In this document: one piece after another, positions 49,690-59,570 of the stretch
Numbering within the stretch: the first letter of the stretch is position 1
How the letters are laid out: each line of letters starts with the position of its first letter
Source of the DNA: Spirometra erinaceieuropaei
Taxonomy: Eukaryota > Platyhelminthes > Cestoda > Diphyllobothriidea > Diphyllobothriidae
Length of the DNA stretch: 64,000 nt
Assembly: GCA_902702965.1 (NCBI GenBank)
Contig: CACRXP010000226.1
Coordinates: forward strand, 117,087 to 181,086
Reading direction: 5' to 3'
Notes under the pieces: model-generated
Databases searched by the model: none
Seen by the model: only the letters and a program-made list of their open reading frames with translations
What the model was told of the DNA's origin: nothing
Position numbers and translations under genes: made by a program

Positions 49690-49985
49690 CTTTTTAACTC
49701 TTTTCTTCAAGCTCCAACACACTCGTCAAACCACCTTTGCGTGGTCATCCCTTTACGCTGCAGAGGACGCTGGCCCACACGGAGGGCCGACGGAACGCCT
49801 TCTCGCAGAGATTCGTTGGAGCCTGCGACGGTCTCCGTTCTGCCGCAGTGCTTTCAGACACTGTTGAAACATTCAAATGCAGACTAAATAATCACAAGTT
49901 GAGAAGTTACCGTAAAAATAATCAAGATTGCATCAGTGGACGCAACTTGCGTCACTGACAATTTGTACACTTTCCAAAATAACTA
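49690..49985 (+). mobile_element. 3' fragment of a CR1-like LINE
   Basis: The frame at 49737-49958 reads RGHPFTLQRTLAHTEGRRNA, then SDTVETFKCRLNNHKLRSY. This is the typical CR1 RT C-terminal pattern (LRGHP...FS.RV..AWN.LP...VETFK..LD.H) with WN.LP decayed to CDGLRSA. Upstream RT is absent, so it is a 5'-truncated insertion. Confidence 0.65.
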
Positions 49986-49999
49986 CTATAAAAATTGAT

Positions 50000-50840
50000 A
50001 CTATCGCTTTTTCGAAAAGGAATAGAGAGTTCGAGGACGAAAACCATATACCCTAAAAAGTGACTTGAAGTGACTAAAATTAGGAATTTCAGCGCGGATA
50101 TCCAGAGTAAAAGTAGATACTGGCCTCATCGGGCAGATGTAAGGACTGGTAACAAAGATGGTGAAGAGTATTGAAAAAGGTTGGCGGGCTGATGGTATTC
50201 TTAAGCTTGCTGTTCTTCTCCTTTCTCACGAACCAATGCTAAGCATTCCGGTTTATCATCGGACCTAAATATGAGGACCTTTTCAGCTTGCAGACACAAG
50301 TCACACTTGTGGCCATTCGCCCGAAAGCGAGGAAAAGTAGCAGACTGGAATTTTCTCGTCTTCCTGAGTTTTAATATTTCGATGATCCACCTCTGCCCGA
50401 AGTTACGCGTCGTCTAAATAAGCCGAGAAATCAGCTTAGAAGTGCATTTAACCTTCCTTTTCGCGTATGACAGTATTAGCAATAGCATCCTTCTGTATTG
50501 AGGCTCGCAGCAATCGCTAAGCAGAGCTTTTCGTGGTATCTGGCTCAGTTTAGTTCAGTTTCCTAAGAAGACCGACTCCGACGTACTTCCAAAGTCAGTC
50601 TTCCGTCAGCGAAGTGATCGGAAACCAGCAGAAAGTGAAGGCATGTTGACAAGCTAGCTGCAAAAGCTAAGTCGTTCTTTGCTTCAAATTGACATTTGAT
50701 ATTGAATCTCGTTTGGAGAAATGCTTAACAGTGCACTCAGTAAACTCGCCGATTTAAGCTACACGTTATAAATCATTTCAGTCTCGAAGAGATCTTGCTG
50801 GCATGGGAAATGCAAATGCCTACGACCCAACTATGCGTAA
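50000..50840. other. No recognisable gene
   Basis: AT-rich intergenic sequence with short ORFs only. Confidence 0.4.
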
Positions 50841-50847
50841 CAGAAGT

Positions 50848-50932
50848 TGGCTGTCGCTGGAGGGACTCGAACCACGGACTTCTCAAACGGGAACCAAAGC
50901 TCTTAGCCACTTAGCCACGTTCGGACAGCCGG
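50848..50932 (-). repeat. tRNA-derived sequence (tRNA pseudogene or SINE head)
   Basis: On the minus strand an exact A-box TGGCTAAGTGG (50907-50917) and an exact B-box GGTTCGAGTCC (50863-50873) are 33 bp apart. The duplicated GTGGCTAA and Leu/Ser-like D-arm are suggestive, but the T-stem pairs poorly and no clean acceptor stem is seen, so it is not called as a functional tRNA. Confidence 0.6.
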
Positions 50933-51114
50933 ATGAAAAAAATAATATATACTCGAAAAAAAAACAATTTCTCTTTCATTTGTAAGCTGTTTTCTATTCC
51001 CTGTGACAAAACTTACCGGAAATACTTAACTCGCTCTCTGGTGGGAGCGATGGACCACCGACCATCAATCCTGAAGAATGCCGTACACTAGTGAAATCGA
51101 TCACAAATAAGTTA

Positions 51115-51665
51115 GATGCGACAGCTCGAACATCGCATCCAACGATGTCCACTGTTTGCTCCGCAGCAAAGTGATGCAGGCAGAGGAACTTGCGCCTGAT
51201 TTAGTTTATCGTGAATGTATACTTGCGCTGCATCTGGCGCACTCTCTCCTCCTCCCCCACCTGGAACCGGTGTCAAGGCAAAGTCAAGAAGACCGGAGGC
51301 GGGGTAGAGCTCAGGTGGATGGCACGGTCGAGCCCGCACCTTGGCGTTCCAGTCCACATCCCCTCCTTCACACAACAAATGACCAGGATCATAACCAGGA
51401 ACAAAAAAGGAAGGGCTGGCGCGGCCGAAGCCGCCCCTAGGCGTGCAATCACACCTGGCTCGGATCCCACGGAGTGGGAGTGCCATAAAGGCCATATAAA
51501 TAAGAAGCCATTGCGGACTGACTTTTAGACCGCTAGTCAGCCGCTCCACACAAACACATAACACTGGACTGACTGCGAGGTTCATGTTATCCCGTCAGTT
51601 GGCAACCTTCCAAGCCACGGCTTTTGGTGCACCATGATAGCCTCAAACTCACCAGGATGTTCATA
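51115..51665 (+). repeat. Dispersed SINE-like repeat R1, copy 4 (longest)
   Basis: Starts with CATCCAACGATGTCCACTG and contains all landmarks of copy 1. It continues through GGTGGATGGCACGGTCGAGC, CAAATGACCAGGAT and GAGTGGGAGTGCC to CTCCACACAAACAC and ...CCTTCCAAGCCACGG. No RT-like frame is present. It is the best copy for deriving a consensus. Confidence 0.7.
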
Positions 51666-51849
51666 GTGAGCAAAATGCGCTGAGTCGTCGACCTCACTCT
51701 CCCTTTCCATTCACAGGCCCTAGTCACTGTCCGAGCCGATCTGCTGACAAGTGCAGGGAATGGGCGCGGTGGCTGACATATCTAGTGACCTTGTCTGCGC
51801 GCGCCACATGCACGACCTGGCCCACAAACACAAACCCCAGGATTTCGCT

Positions 51850-52075
51850 CAACGGGGGTTGAGTGGCGTACATAACACATGCGTAAGAGTGCCGTAGGTC
51901 ACGTTAAGAAGCGACAGTTTCAGCCTGGCTCTCGGCCCGCCAATCAGCCATTCCACACAAACACTCACCCAACTGGGAAGACTGAATGGGATGAGTTGGG
52001 GCGCCGGCCAGCAGCCTTCCAAGTCACGGCGCTTGACGCATCCTGATAGTCTCAGACTCAACTCGCACATGCAGC
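51850..52075 (+). repeat. Partial R1 repeat abutting the zinc-finger LINE
   Basis: Repeats the right third of copy 4: GAGTGCCGTAGGTCAC, TTCCACACAAACACTC, GCCTTCCAAGTCACGG, ATCCTGATAGTCTCAGACTCA. It lies directly at the 3' (low-coordinate) end of the minus-strand zinc-finger LINE, and the LINE-derived frame runs into it. Confidence 0.6.
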
Positions 52076-52189
52076 AGATAGACCGCATGGAGACGGAGCC
52101 AGAAGCCGTATTTGGATGCTTGTGGTGGGTGATGTTGTGTAATGTAGATGGGGGAAGATGTGGTAGTGCGGTGTGGCCGGCGATTGTCT

Positions 52190-53030
52190 GCCATATGTTT
52201 ATGCGAATGCGCATGTGGCCTAATAGGCCCATGCGGCGGGCGAATGTACGGGTGCAATGAGGGTAGTTAAAGCGGATATTTCGAATATATGTTAGTGCCG
52301 CAAGCACAGGTGCGCCAACCTCTGGGCCGTTCTGTGAGACGAATGTACGCAAACAGTGTGAACAGAAAAAATAAGCGGTGTCGGTGTCGGTCTCAGTGAT
52401 TTTGGCGGCGGGGGAGCTGCCGGTGGTTGGCGCGCTAAAAGGCGGGGAGCGGGTTGGGCTAGGCATGATAGGTGCGCAGGATGTGCTAGGTTTTCCGAGG
52501 CTGCAGTGAATTCCGCTCTCATGAACACGCGTGTGACCTGAAAGACGCATTCGATGAGTGAATTTGCTAGGGCCATGTGGACAGTGGAGGCCGATGCGAT
52601 GAGTATATGTGGGTGTTCCAGGCACTGTTCTGCCAGTCTCTGTGCGGTGGATTCGCAAGTGACCAGGCTGATGTGTGAGGTGAAGGTGCGATCGCAATGG
52701 GGACAGATATGGACCGAGTCCACATCGCCGGGGTTGGCGGTAGTGAGGTGGACGTTTGTCGGTGAGTCAGGATTGTTTGCAGTGGCGGTGGGTGCAAGAG
52801 CCGCTGTAGGGGATGTTAAGGCGACGGAGGAGGATGACAGTGGAGGTTCAGGCGTGCTATCAGTGTTGATTGGCGGTTTGGGTGCGAGGCACAGGTGAAC
52901 TGCGGAACATCGGTTGGCGTCGTCCGGGTGCTGCAGTTGGTACGAGAATGCTCAGTGAGACCAACTGGTGACAGAAACGTCCGCTGCTATCATGGGCAGG
53001 TCGGGGGTGCTTGATTTTTGACGTTGCGAT
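52190..53030 (-). pseudogene. LINE Z C-terminal C2H2 zinc-finger array, decayed
   Basis: At least four fingers spaced through the tail: (1) CPHCDRTFTSHISLV at about 52705, frameshifted before its HLRIH; (2) CPHGPSKFTHRMRLSGHTRVH (52583-52521) with Cys2 changed to Gly; (3) CSHCLRTFVSQ (about 52364), frame lost before its histidines; (4) YPHCTRTFARRMGLLGHMRIR (about 52265-52200) with the first Cys and last His lost. A fifth relic may lie near 52990. HRTETGRTVPGTPTYTHR linkers separate fingers. Ser/Thr/Pro-rich spacers are typical. The ancestral array probably bound nucleic acid. Confidence 0.75.
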
Positions 53031-53690
53031 GCGGGGACAGTTGAGATCTGCGAACATTGCGTTTGACTTCGGCAGCGGTGATGCGGTTGGCTCCGTAGAT
53101 CCCTGCGCTGGTCTTCACAGTTCTCCGCCAGGTCGGTCGATCCCGGGCGAGATCTGCCCAATCAGCCGGGTCGATTTGCAGACCTCTCGGGGAAGTCTTC
53201 AAGGTATCCTTGTGGCGCCGGACTTGGCCTCCTTGGCTGCGGGATCCCGTGGTGACATCTCCATAGAAGAGTCTTTTGGCTAATCGCTGGTCGTCCATTT
53301 GCCCCAGATGGCCGTTCCTGCAAGTTTGCAGTTGTCTCAGCATAGCGTAGATGCTGAGAACTCCCGTCCGTTCCAGTACGTCCGTGTCCGGGATCCTGTC
53401 CTGCCACCTCAGCTTCTACATCCGTGGGAGACAGCTGAGGTGGAAGTGGTTGAATCTTTGCGTTTGCTTCTTGTACATCGTCCAGGTCTCCTCTGCATAC
53501 AACAGTGTCAGCAGGATGACTGCTTTGTACTTCTTTAGTTTAGTGTGGAGGTGAAGACCGTGTCGATTCCAACCAGTGTTTAGCAGGCGCTGTAGCCTTG
53601 GCTGGCATTGGAAATCTGGTGGGCCACTTCATCGTTGGTTATGGTGTTGCGAGAGAGGGAGCTGCCCAGATAGATAAAGTTGTCCACGGC

Positions 53691-56099
53691 TTACAGTTGG
53701 GCGCCGTTTACGTTGATTTGGAGTGCGACGCAGGCGGCGTCGGGTGGCGGTTTATGCACAACCACCGCCTTCTCCATGTTGATGATTAGGCCGAAGTTAT
53801 CACAGGCGGGGTCAAAGACTTCTATGCTTCTTTGTATGTCTCCCTTGGAAGTGACGTTTAGAGCGCATTCATCGGCTAAAAAAATTGTGGATACACACGA
53901 CATGAATTGCATCCGCCGCTGAGTGAAGAGTTGACCGTCCGTCCTGTGGGCGACTCGGATCACGGGGCGTCCGTCACGGTAGGCGTTAAATAGCATGTCA
54001 GAGAACATGGAACCTAAGAGGGTATGCGCGAGGACGCAGCCTTGCTTCACTCCGTCGGCTACTGCGAATGCCTCTGAGGTGCATCCATTGTCCGTGACGC
54101 GCGCCTTCATGCCCCGTTGAGCTGACGCACCATCTAAGTGTATCGCCCCGGTCAGCCGAATGTCTGCATTATTTTTCACAGTACTTCGCGATTCACTGAG
54201 TCGAAGGAATTCGTTAGATTCACAAAGGTTGAGTAAAGGTGTATCCGCATCTCCTGACACTTCTGCAGTTGGCGGGCAGTGGAGATCATGTCGGTGGTAC
54301 CGCGAGGACGGTGGAAGCCGCATTGGCTTTCCGGCAGGAGACCCTGTTTCAGGGCGTTATGCAGTCGGTTGAAAAGGATGTGAGCGGAGATTTTTTCGGC
54401 GATGCTGAGGAGGGTGATGCCTCATATGTTGTCGCAGATTTCGCGGTCCCCTTTCCGCTTATAGAGGTGGACGATTGTGGCATCCTAGGAATCCTGCGGG
54501 ACCTCTCCCTGACACCACATCTTCTGCAAGACCGCTGCCAGGTGTTCCATAAGTTGAGGGTCACCGTACTTGTTGATCTCTACAGGGATTGCGTCCGATC
54601 TGGACGTTTTCCCGCTGGCGTCGATGGTTTTGTGTAGGGGACGCGAGGTCGAGGTCGGCGTTGGTCTCCACTTGAGGCAAAAGGGCGATGGCGGCGTCGG
54701 AAATGGTGGTAGGACGATTATGGACGCTTCTGAAGTGTTCGGCCCATCGCTATAGAATTGTTCTTGTCGGTGAGTAAGATAATGCCGTCAGCACTGAGAA
54801 GAGGAGCAGCACCTTTGTCCGTGGGGCCGTAGACAGCCTTGAACGCAAAGAAGAAATTCTTCCATTCGTTGCGATCTGCATACCCCTGGACCTCCTCGGT
54901 CTTGCGAGCCGTCCGAGCGTCCTGCATTTCACGCAGCCGCTGTTGCACAAGGTAGCCGCTACGGTAGAATCCTGCTTTGTTGTTGATGAGGAGGCTGACG
55001 TAGGCCTTGTGCAGGCAGTTCATTTCGGCGAGCAGGTTGCTGACGGCGACGTCGTTGTCATCAAACCAGTCCTGATGTTGGCGACGTGCGCGACCGAGGA
55101 CAGCCAGAGCGCTAAAATGGATCGTGTCCCTTAGCTAACACCACCGATTCTCCATGGAGGCGTTCTCGTCGGCGGCCGCGGAGATTGGAAGGTTGGCCAA
55201 CCTTTGGCTTAGTTCATTGCTGAAATGAAGATGGTGAGCAGGCAACGAGAGCAAAGCCATGTTCAGATTATCTGGGGATGGCTTACCTTGAGGTCTCCTG
55301 CGCGGCTGTAGGCGAATCCTCATCTTCGAGATGACGAGGCGATGGACAGTTCACCAATCGGCACCTGGGATAGCCTTTGTCATCAGCACGTCCTACCGGT
55401 CTCACCTCCGGACGAGGAAATAGTCCAGCAGATGGCATTGTCGCAACCGAGGATGCGTCCAGTGGGTTTTCTCCGCATCAGAGGGAGGAACGAGGTGTTG
55501 GATAGAATGAGACGGTGTTCTGCGCAGATTTGCAGTAAGGGTAGGCCACTGTCATTGGAGACGTCGAAACCATGGGAACCCAGCACTCCTCCCCAGGCAG
55601 CACAGTCTGTGCCGACGCAAGCGCTGAAGTCACCAAGGACAATCAGCTTATCCGCCTTTAGCACAATCGCTAGCAGGGCGTACAGGGCCCCTTAGAATTT
55701 GTTTCTCGCCTCGTCTGGGCTGGCCATCGGGAGTGCGTGGACACTGACGATTGTGGCAAATTTGCCTCCCCGTAGAGGCAGGCGGAGGCTCATCAGGCGA
55801 TCATTGATGTCCTGCAGCAGACAGAGCTGTCGTCCCACGATGTCATTCCGGATGGCAAAGACAACGCCCACGTCAAGTCGCTCTGCCTTGGGGTGACCGC
55901 TCTAGAAGAAGGCGTAGCCGGCACTCACTTCCTCCAGTTGGCTTTGTTCGGAGAACCGGGTCTCGCTGAGTGCGGCGATGTCCACCTTGTAGCGCGCCAG
56001 TTCCCGAGCCCCTTGCGCCGTCCTTTGTTCCGGTCGGTTGCTCTTCGGGTTGTCTAAAAGAGAACAAACATTTCAGGCTGCCAAGATGAGCGGTCTCAT
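53691..56099 (-). pseudogene. LINE Z endonuclease and reverse transcriptase
   Basis: Endonuclease: ARELARYKVDIAALSETRFS near 56010-55950, AIRNDIVGRQ near 55855, [12 protein letters not shown] at about 55640-55610 (GDFN has become GDFS). Connecting part: MRIRLQPRRRPQGK (55323), NRWC, HKAYVS, and YADRNEWKNFFFAFKAVYGP (about 54880-54830). RT: VTDNG...SEAFAVADGVKQGCVLA (about 54050), then FLADECALN (about 53880-53860), where the catalytic ADD has become ADE, then LINVNGAQL-like end at 53691. Loss of the second catalytic Asp plus stops makes the enzyme dead. Confidence 0.8.
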
Positions 56100-57765
56100 C
56101 CTACCAGCCTGTGGGATGGGACAACGAAGAGAAGGGCGAAGAAAGGGAGTATTATTTATGACTTAGTTGTCTTGACCGTGTGCTTTGCATCGGCGGTCAC
56201 GGTCAGCCTGTAGACGCGTGGATTCCAAGCATTTGTGTAGGGCACCTTTTCTAGCCCCTCCCCCTTTGCGGGGTCGAGCAGCGCTCTCCCTAAATAGCGC
56301 TGCTGAGTAATCCCAGACGACTATCGAACTCCATCATGGCCACGACTTTTGCGTTTGGTGGGAGAAGGACCCGAGTTAGCATGGGACGTCTACGTGCTCG
56401 CTGCCGCCCCCGTCGTAGGACTTTTTGAAGGAGGGAGGCGGAGGGAAGGGGAAGGAAAAGGTAGAGTGTCGGGAAGCAGAGTTCCCCATCCCTCTGTAGG
56501 CTAACTGCTTGCTGGAATGTAAACGGTGGGCAGACAAATTCAACAGAGAGGCGGTTAGTTTACACCATGGACAAGCAAAAACAAGCAGACAGAAGCAAGC
56601 AAGCGAGAACAAGCGGAAAGCAAAGACAACAAAGTAAAATTTAGCTTACTGGGGAGGGTCACTTATTTTGTGGCCCTCTGCAATGTTGCAGATGGTGTGT
56701 CATCTCGGAGATGCCCAGGCGGTGATTCCTCCGGCCAGCGATGATGGGAGTGGAGTCGAGTTACTGTAAGTGGAGATGCACACACGGTGCATGCCAATGC
56801 GCTGTGCCAGCGCTACTAGAGAGATCTGGATAGTCAGTGACCCACCGTAGATCGCTATAACCCTGGCATTCTAGACGCAACCCTGGTTGTATCTATTGCT
56901 TTGTTGTTGGGTCGAAAACACGACAGTTAGGGCGCAATCCTATGTGTAGTTTCACTTGCTTGTATTTGTACAGCGTGGGGACATCCCGCGTTCATAGAAG
57001 ACGTAAAGCCGCACAACCAATGCTTCTACTGAAAATGTGGTAAAAGTGTCGACAGTGAATATTAGTATTCTCTTCCTCTCACTGTAAAATCAAAAAGCTA
57101 AACATTTAAGACCCAAAAACCAAGAACTGCTAATCTCACAACTTTGGAGGCCTTAGCAACGCCTCATGGTCTATGCGAATTATGGAAGTCTTGGCGAAGA
57201 GCAGTGGTGTGATATGTTTGAGAAATGGGACAATTGTTAGTATTTCCCTTCGACAGACACAGTAAATTCGTTATGTATTTGAGAAAGATGTAATAACCAA
57301 CAAACTGACCGTTCAGTTTCCTAATTGTAGGCCACGGGTAGTATTGTGATAAACTGCAAATCGGCTAACATTTCGATCCACAATGCAAGGCATTGTGTCC
57401 AGTTATTTGCTGGGTAGCATTAAAACGGTCGTAGAACAAATTCGTACTCTCATATAACCAACGGCCGTCGGACATTCATCTTATCAAACAAATTTCCCTT
57501 TCCCCCTAGGCCGATGATGGGTCCGCATAACTTCCGCAAAATGAAGTATCTATCGAAGGTTATGCGAAGTATGACTGACAAAGATTCTTTCTTCGGCAGC
57601 AGATGCAAGCACTGATCACTTCCAAATAGCGTAAACCTTCCTGGGAGACGCATGTGCCGTCTGACTGGTTTCGTAACCAAGATACGTAGTTTTCTGTGGA
57701 CGAAATGTCGTTTTCTGGCTTAGGTTTACACCATTATTCAGTTATGCAGGCGATAGTTCGACCAT
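56100..57765. other. Region upstream of LINE Z
   Basis: The first few hundred bases (to about 56700) are GC-rich with a CTCCCCCTTTGCGGGG patch and AGCGCTGCTG repeats, and may be LINE Z 5' UTR. From 56880 to 57765 I see AT-rich sequence with no gene. Confidence 0.35.
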
Positions 57766-57769
57766 CGTT

Positions 57770-58205
57770 GCCAACGATGTTTAGCGTGTGCTCCACAGCA
57801 CGGTGAGGGCAGGGACGAAGAGTTTCGCGCGAGTAAGTTTAAAGTGATGGTAGACTTGTGAAGCATCCACCGCACTCTCTCCTCCTCCACCATGATCCGA
57901 TGTCAAGACAGAGTCGAGAGGACCAGGGGTTGGAGACGATGCGGGTGACTGGCATGACGCGAACCCTCACCTAGGTGTACCAACAGACCACATGCTACGC
58001 AACTTATGCTGACCAGGATCGTACATAACAGGAGAAGAAGGAAGCGGCTTGGATTTCACGGGGTGGGAGTGCCTTAGAGGCCACAAAAGAGGGAGCTATT
58101 GCGACTTGACTGTCGGTCCACCAGGTTGCCTCTCCACACAAACACCCAATGGACCAATTTCAAGGTCCGAGTTGACAGTTGACAACTTTCCGGGACGTCA
58201 AAGAT
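57770..58205 (+). repeat. Dispersed SINE-like repeat R1, copy 5
   Basis: Shares AACGATGTTTAGCGTGTGCTCCACAG-type start, AGTGATGGTAGACTTGTG, CACTCTCTCCTCCTCC, CAAGACAGAGTCGAGAGGACC, GGTGGGAGTGCC and CTCTCCACACAAACACCCAA with copies 1 and 4 in order. Less complete in the middle. Confidence 0.65.
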
Positions 58206-58221
58206 CATCAGTTAAGTCGTA

Positions 58222-58504
58222 TTAAATCATTCCGCCGCTGCTTATTTCCAACAATACCTTCATTACAGAAGAGTCAGGAAAAACAGATACGTTGAATTCC
58301 TTCTTTGACAGACATTTTGCCATTGAAACTGACCTCAGCCCCTCACTTCCTCCGTTGTCTGATGCTCCGCTCATTACCATTAATTTTGCTTTTACAAATA
58401 TTCGGGAAATGATCAACCAGCTCACTGATTTGCACTCACTGGGAACTGACAACATTCCGAACTCTCTTATAAATAATAGTAATAATACTAATAAATGCAT
58501 TTGA
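58222..58504 (+). mobile_element. Fragment of a LINE reverse transcriptase N-terminus
   Basis: The plus frame reads NTFITEESGKTDTLNSFFDR...PLITINFAF, then HSLGTDNIPNSLINN. This is the pattern of non-LTR RTs before the first catalytic motif (dd.ek...FF.S.F / sPGpDgIPn..l). The stop codon at 58502 and lack of downstream RT motifs show a fragment. It is distinct from LINE C, which is on the opposite strand. Confidence 0.5.
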
Positions 58505-58818
58505 TGCCAGTTTACAGGCACTGTCAGGAAATGATTAAGCAAAATCCGGCCAGCAATGAAAAAACTCCTGGCGGAAAAATAAACGGGATGGTGTTTTTAT
58601 ATGGGTTGGAGGGTTTAGGAGAAAAAACTACTGCCCTTTAAACGATGACAGACAATAAAGGTAGGGGCGACACTGCATCTGATATTTTCAGTCGCCATTC
58701 CTTTTCATGAAGTTAGAACTGGATCAAACAGAAGCATTGAAAAATAGTTGTCGCTGTTGGCTAAAGAAATTGTCCCTGGTGAAACCGGCCATAGAGTTCA
58801 GAGACCACAAACGCCATC

Positions 58819-59516
58819 TCAACGATTAATTTGATCGATGAATTCAGCACCCAAAATTTGTGGGGGTGTTTCTGAATGCAAAAATCTAGTAATAGTTCTC
58901 TTAAATAAAGGATAATTTTGCAGAATTTTTACATTCCTGGGTAGTTTATTCCAAATAGCAATTGCATTTACAGAAAAGAACCGACGATATTTAGCAGTAC
59001 GTGCTTGAGGAAGAAATAAAAAGACCTCACGGTGACTCTTACATCGGGGTGAACATGATGTCTTTAAGTAGTGAGTGCGTTAAAGGAGCGATTATATAAA
59101 AGCTTACATAGTAAAAAAAATAGTCTCTTTTTAAATCTAGGAAACAATAAAGGATCAAGGTCCACAAGCCCGCAACGCTATTGGTAAGACAAATGTCGGT
59201 GTTCCAGGGCTAAGACTCTCTTGCTAAAAACGTTGAACGGATTCTATTTTCTTCCTCTTAGCAGCACACATGAGGCTAAATAAAAACGAACAGTATTCCA
59301 GGCCAGGTCTAACGTACATATTATAGAGGCGCATTCTAATGCCCCTAATTTTAAAATTTCGGAGGAGACTGTCAAGGCACAGTGCTCCGAGAGATTGAGA
59401 GTCTTAGAGTATGATACGCCCAGATCCTTAATAACCCCATGCAGATTTATGTCGTGGCCGTCAATACTTACTTGACACTGGTTGTCGTCGCAGACCACCA
59501 TGAAGGAGCACTTATG

Positions 59517-59570
<54 letters not shown>

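Larger units (their letters stand above)
52076..56099 (-). mobile_element. LINE Z: non-LTR retrotransposon with C2H2 zinc-finger tail, inactive
   Basis: Reading 56099 down to 52076: a possible start codon at 56099-56097, APE endonuclease (about 56090-55350), connecting region (55330-54720), reverse transcriptase (about 54640-53690), C-terminal domain (53410-52980), and a C2H2 array (about 53000-52190). The pieces are in the order of a single polyprotein but in several frames with stops (two in the endonuclease, at about 55911 and 55695). The layout matches a family I recall as very abundant in diphyllobothriid tapeworm drafts. The exact 5' and 3' ends are not determined. Confidence 0.85.

Noticed and set aside
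52554..52898. Plus-strand ORFs across the zinc-finger region
   Set aside because: Shadow frames of the minus-strand LINE Z tail.
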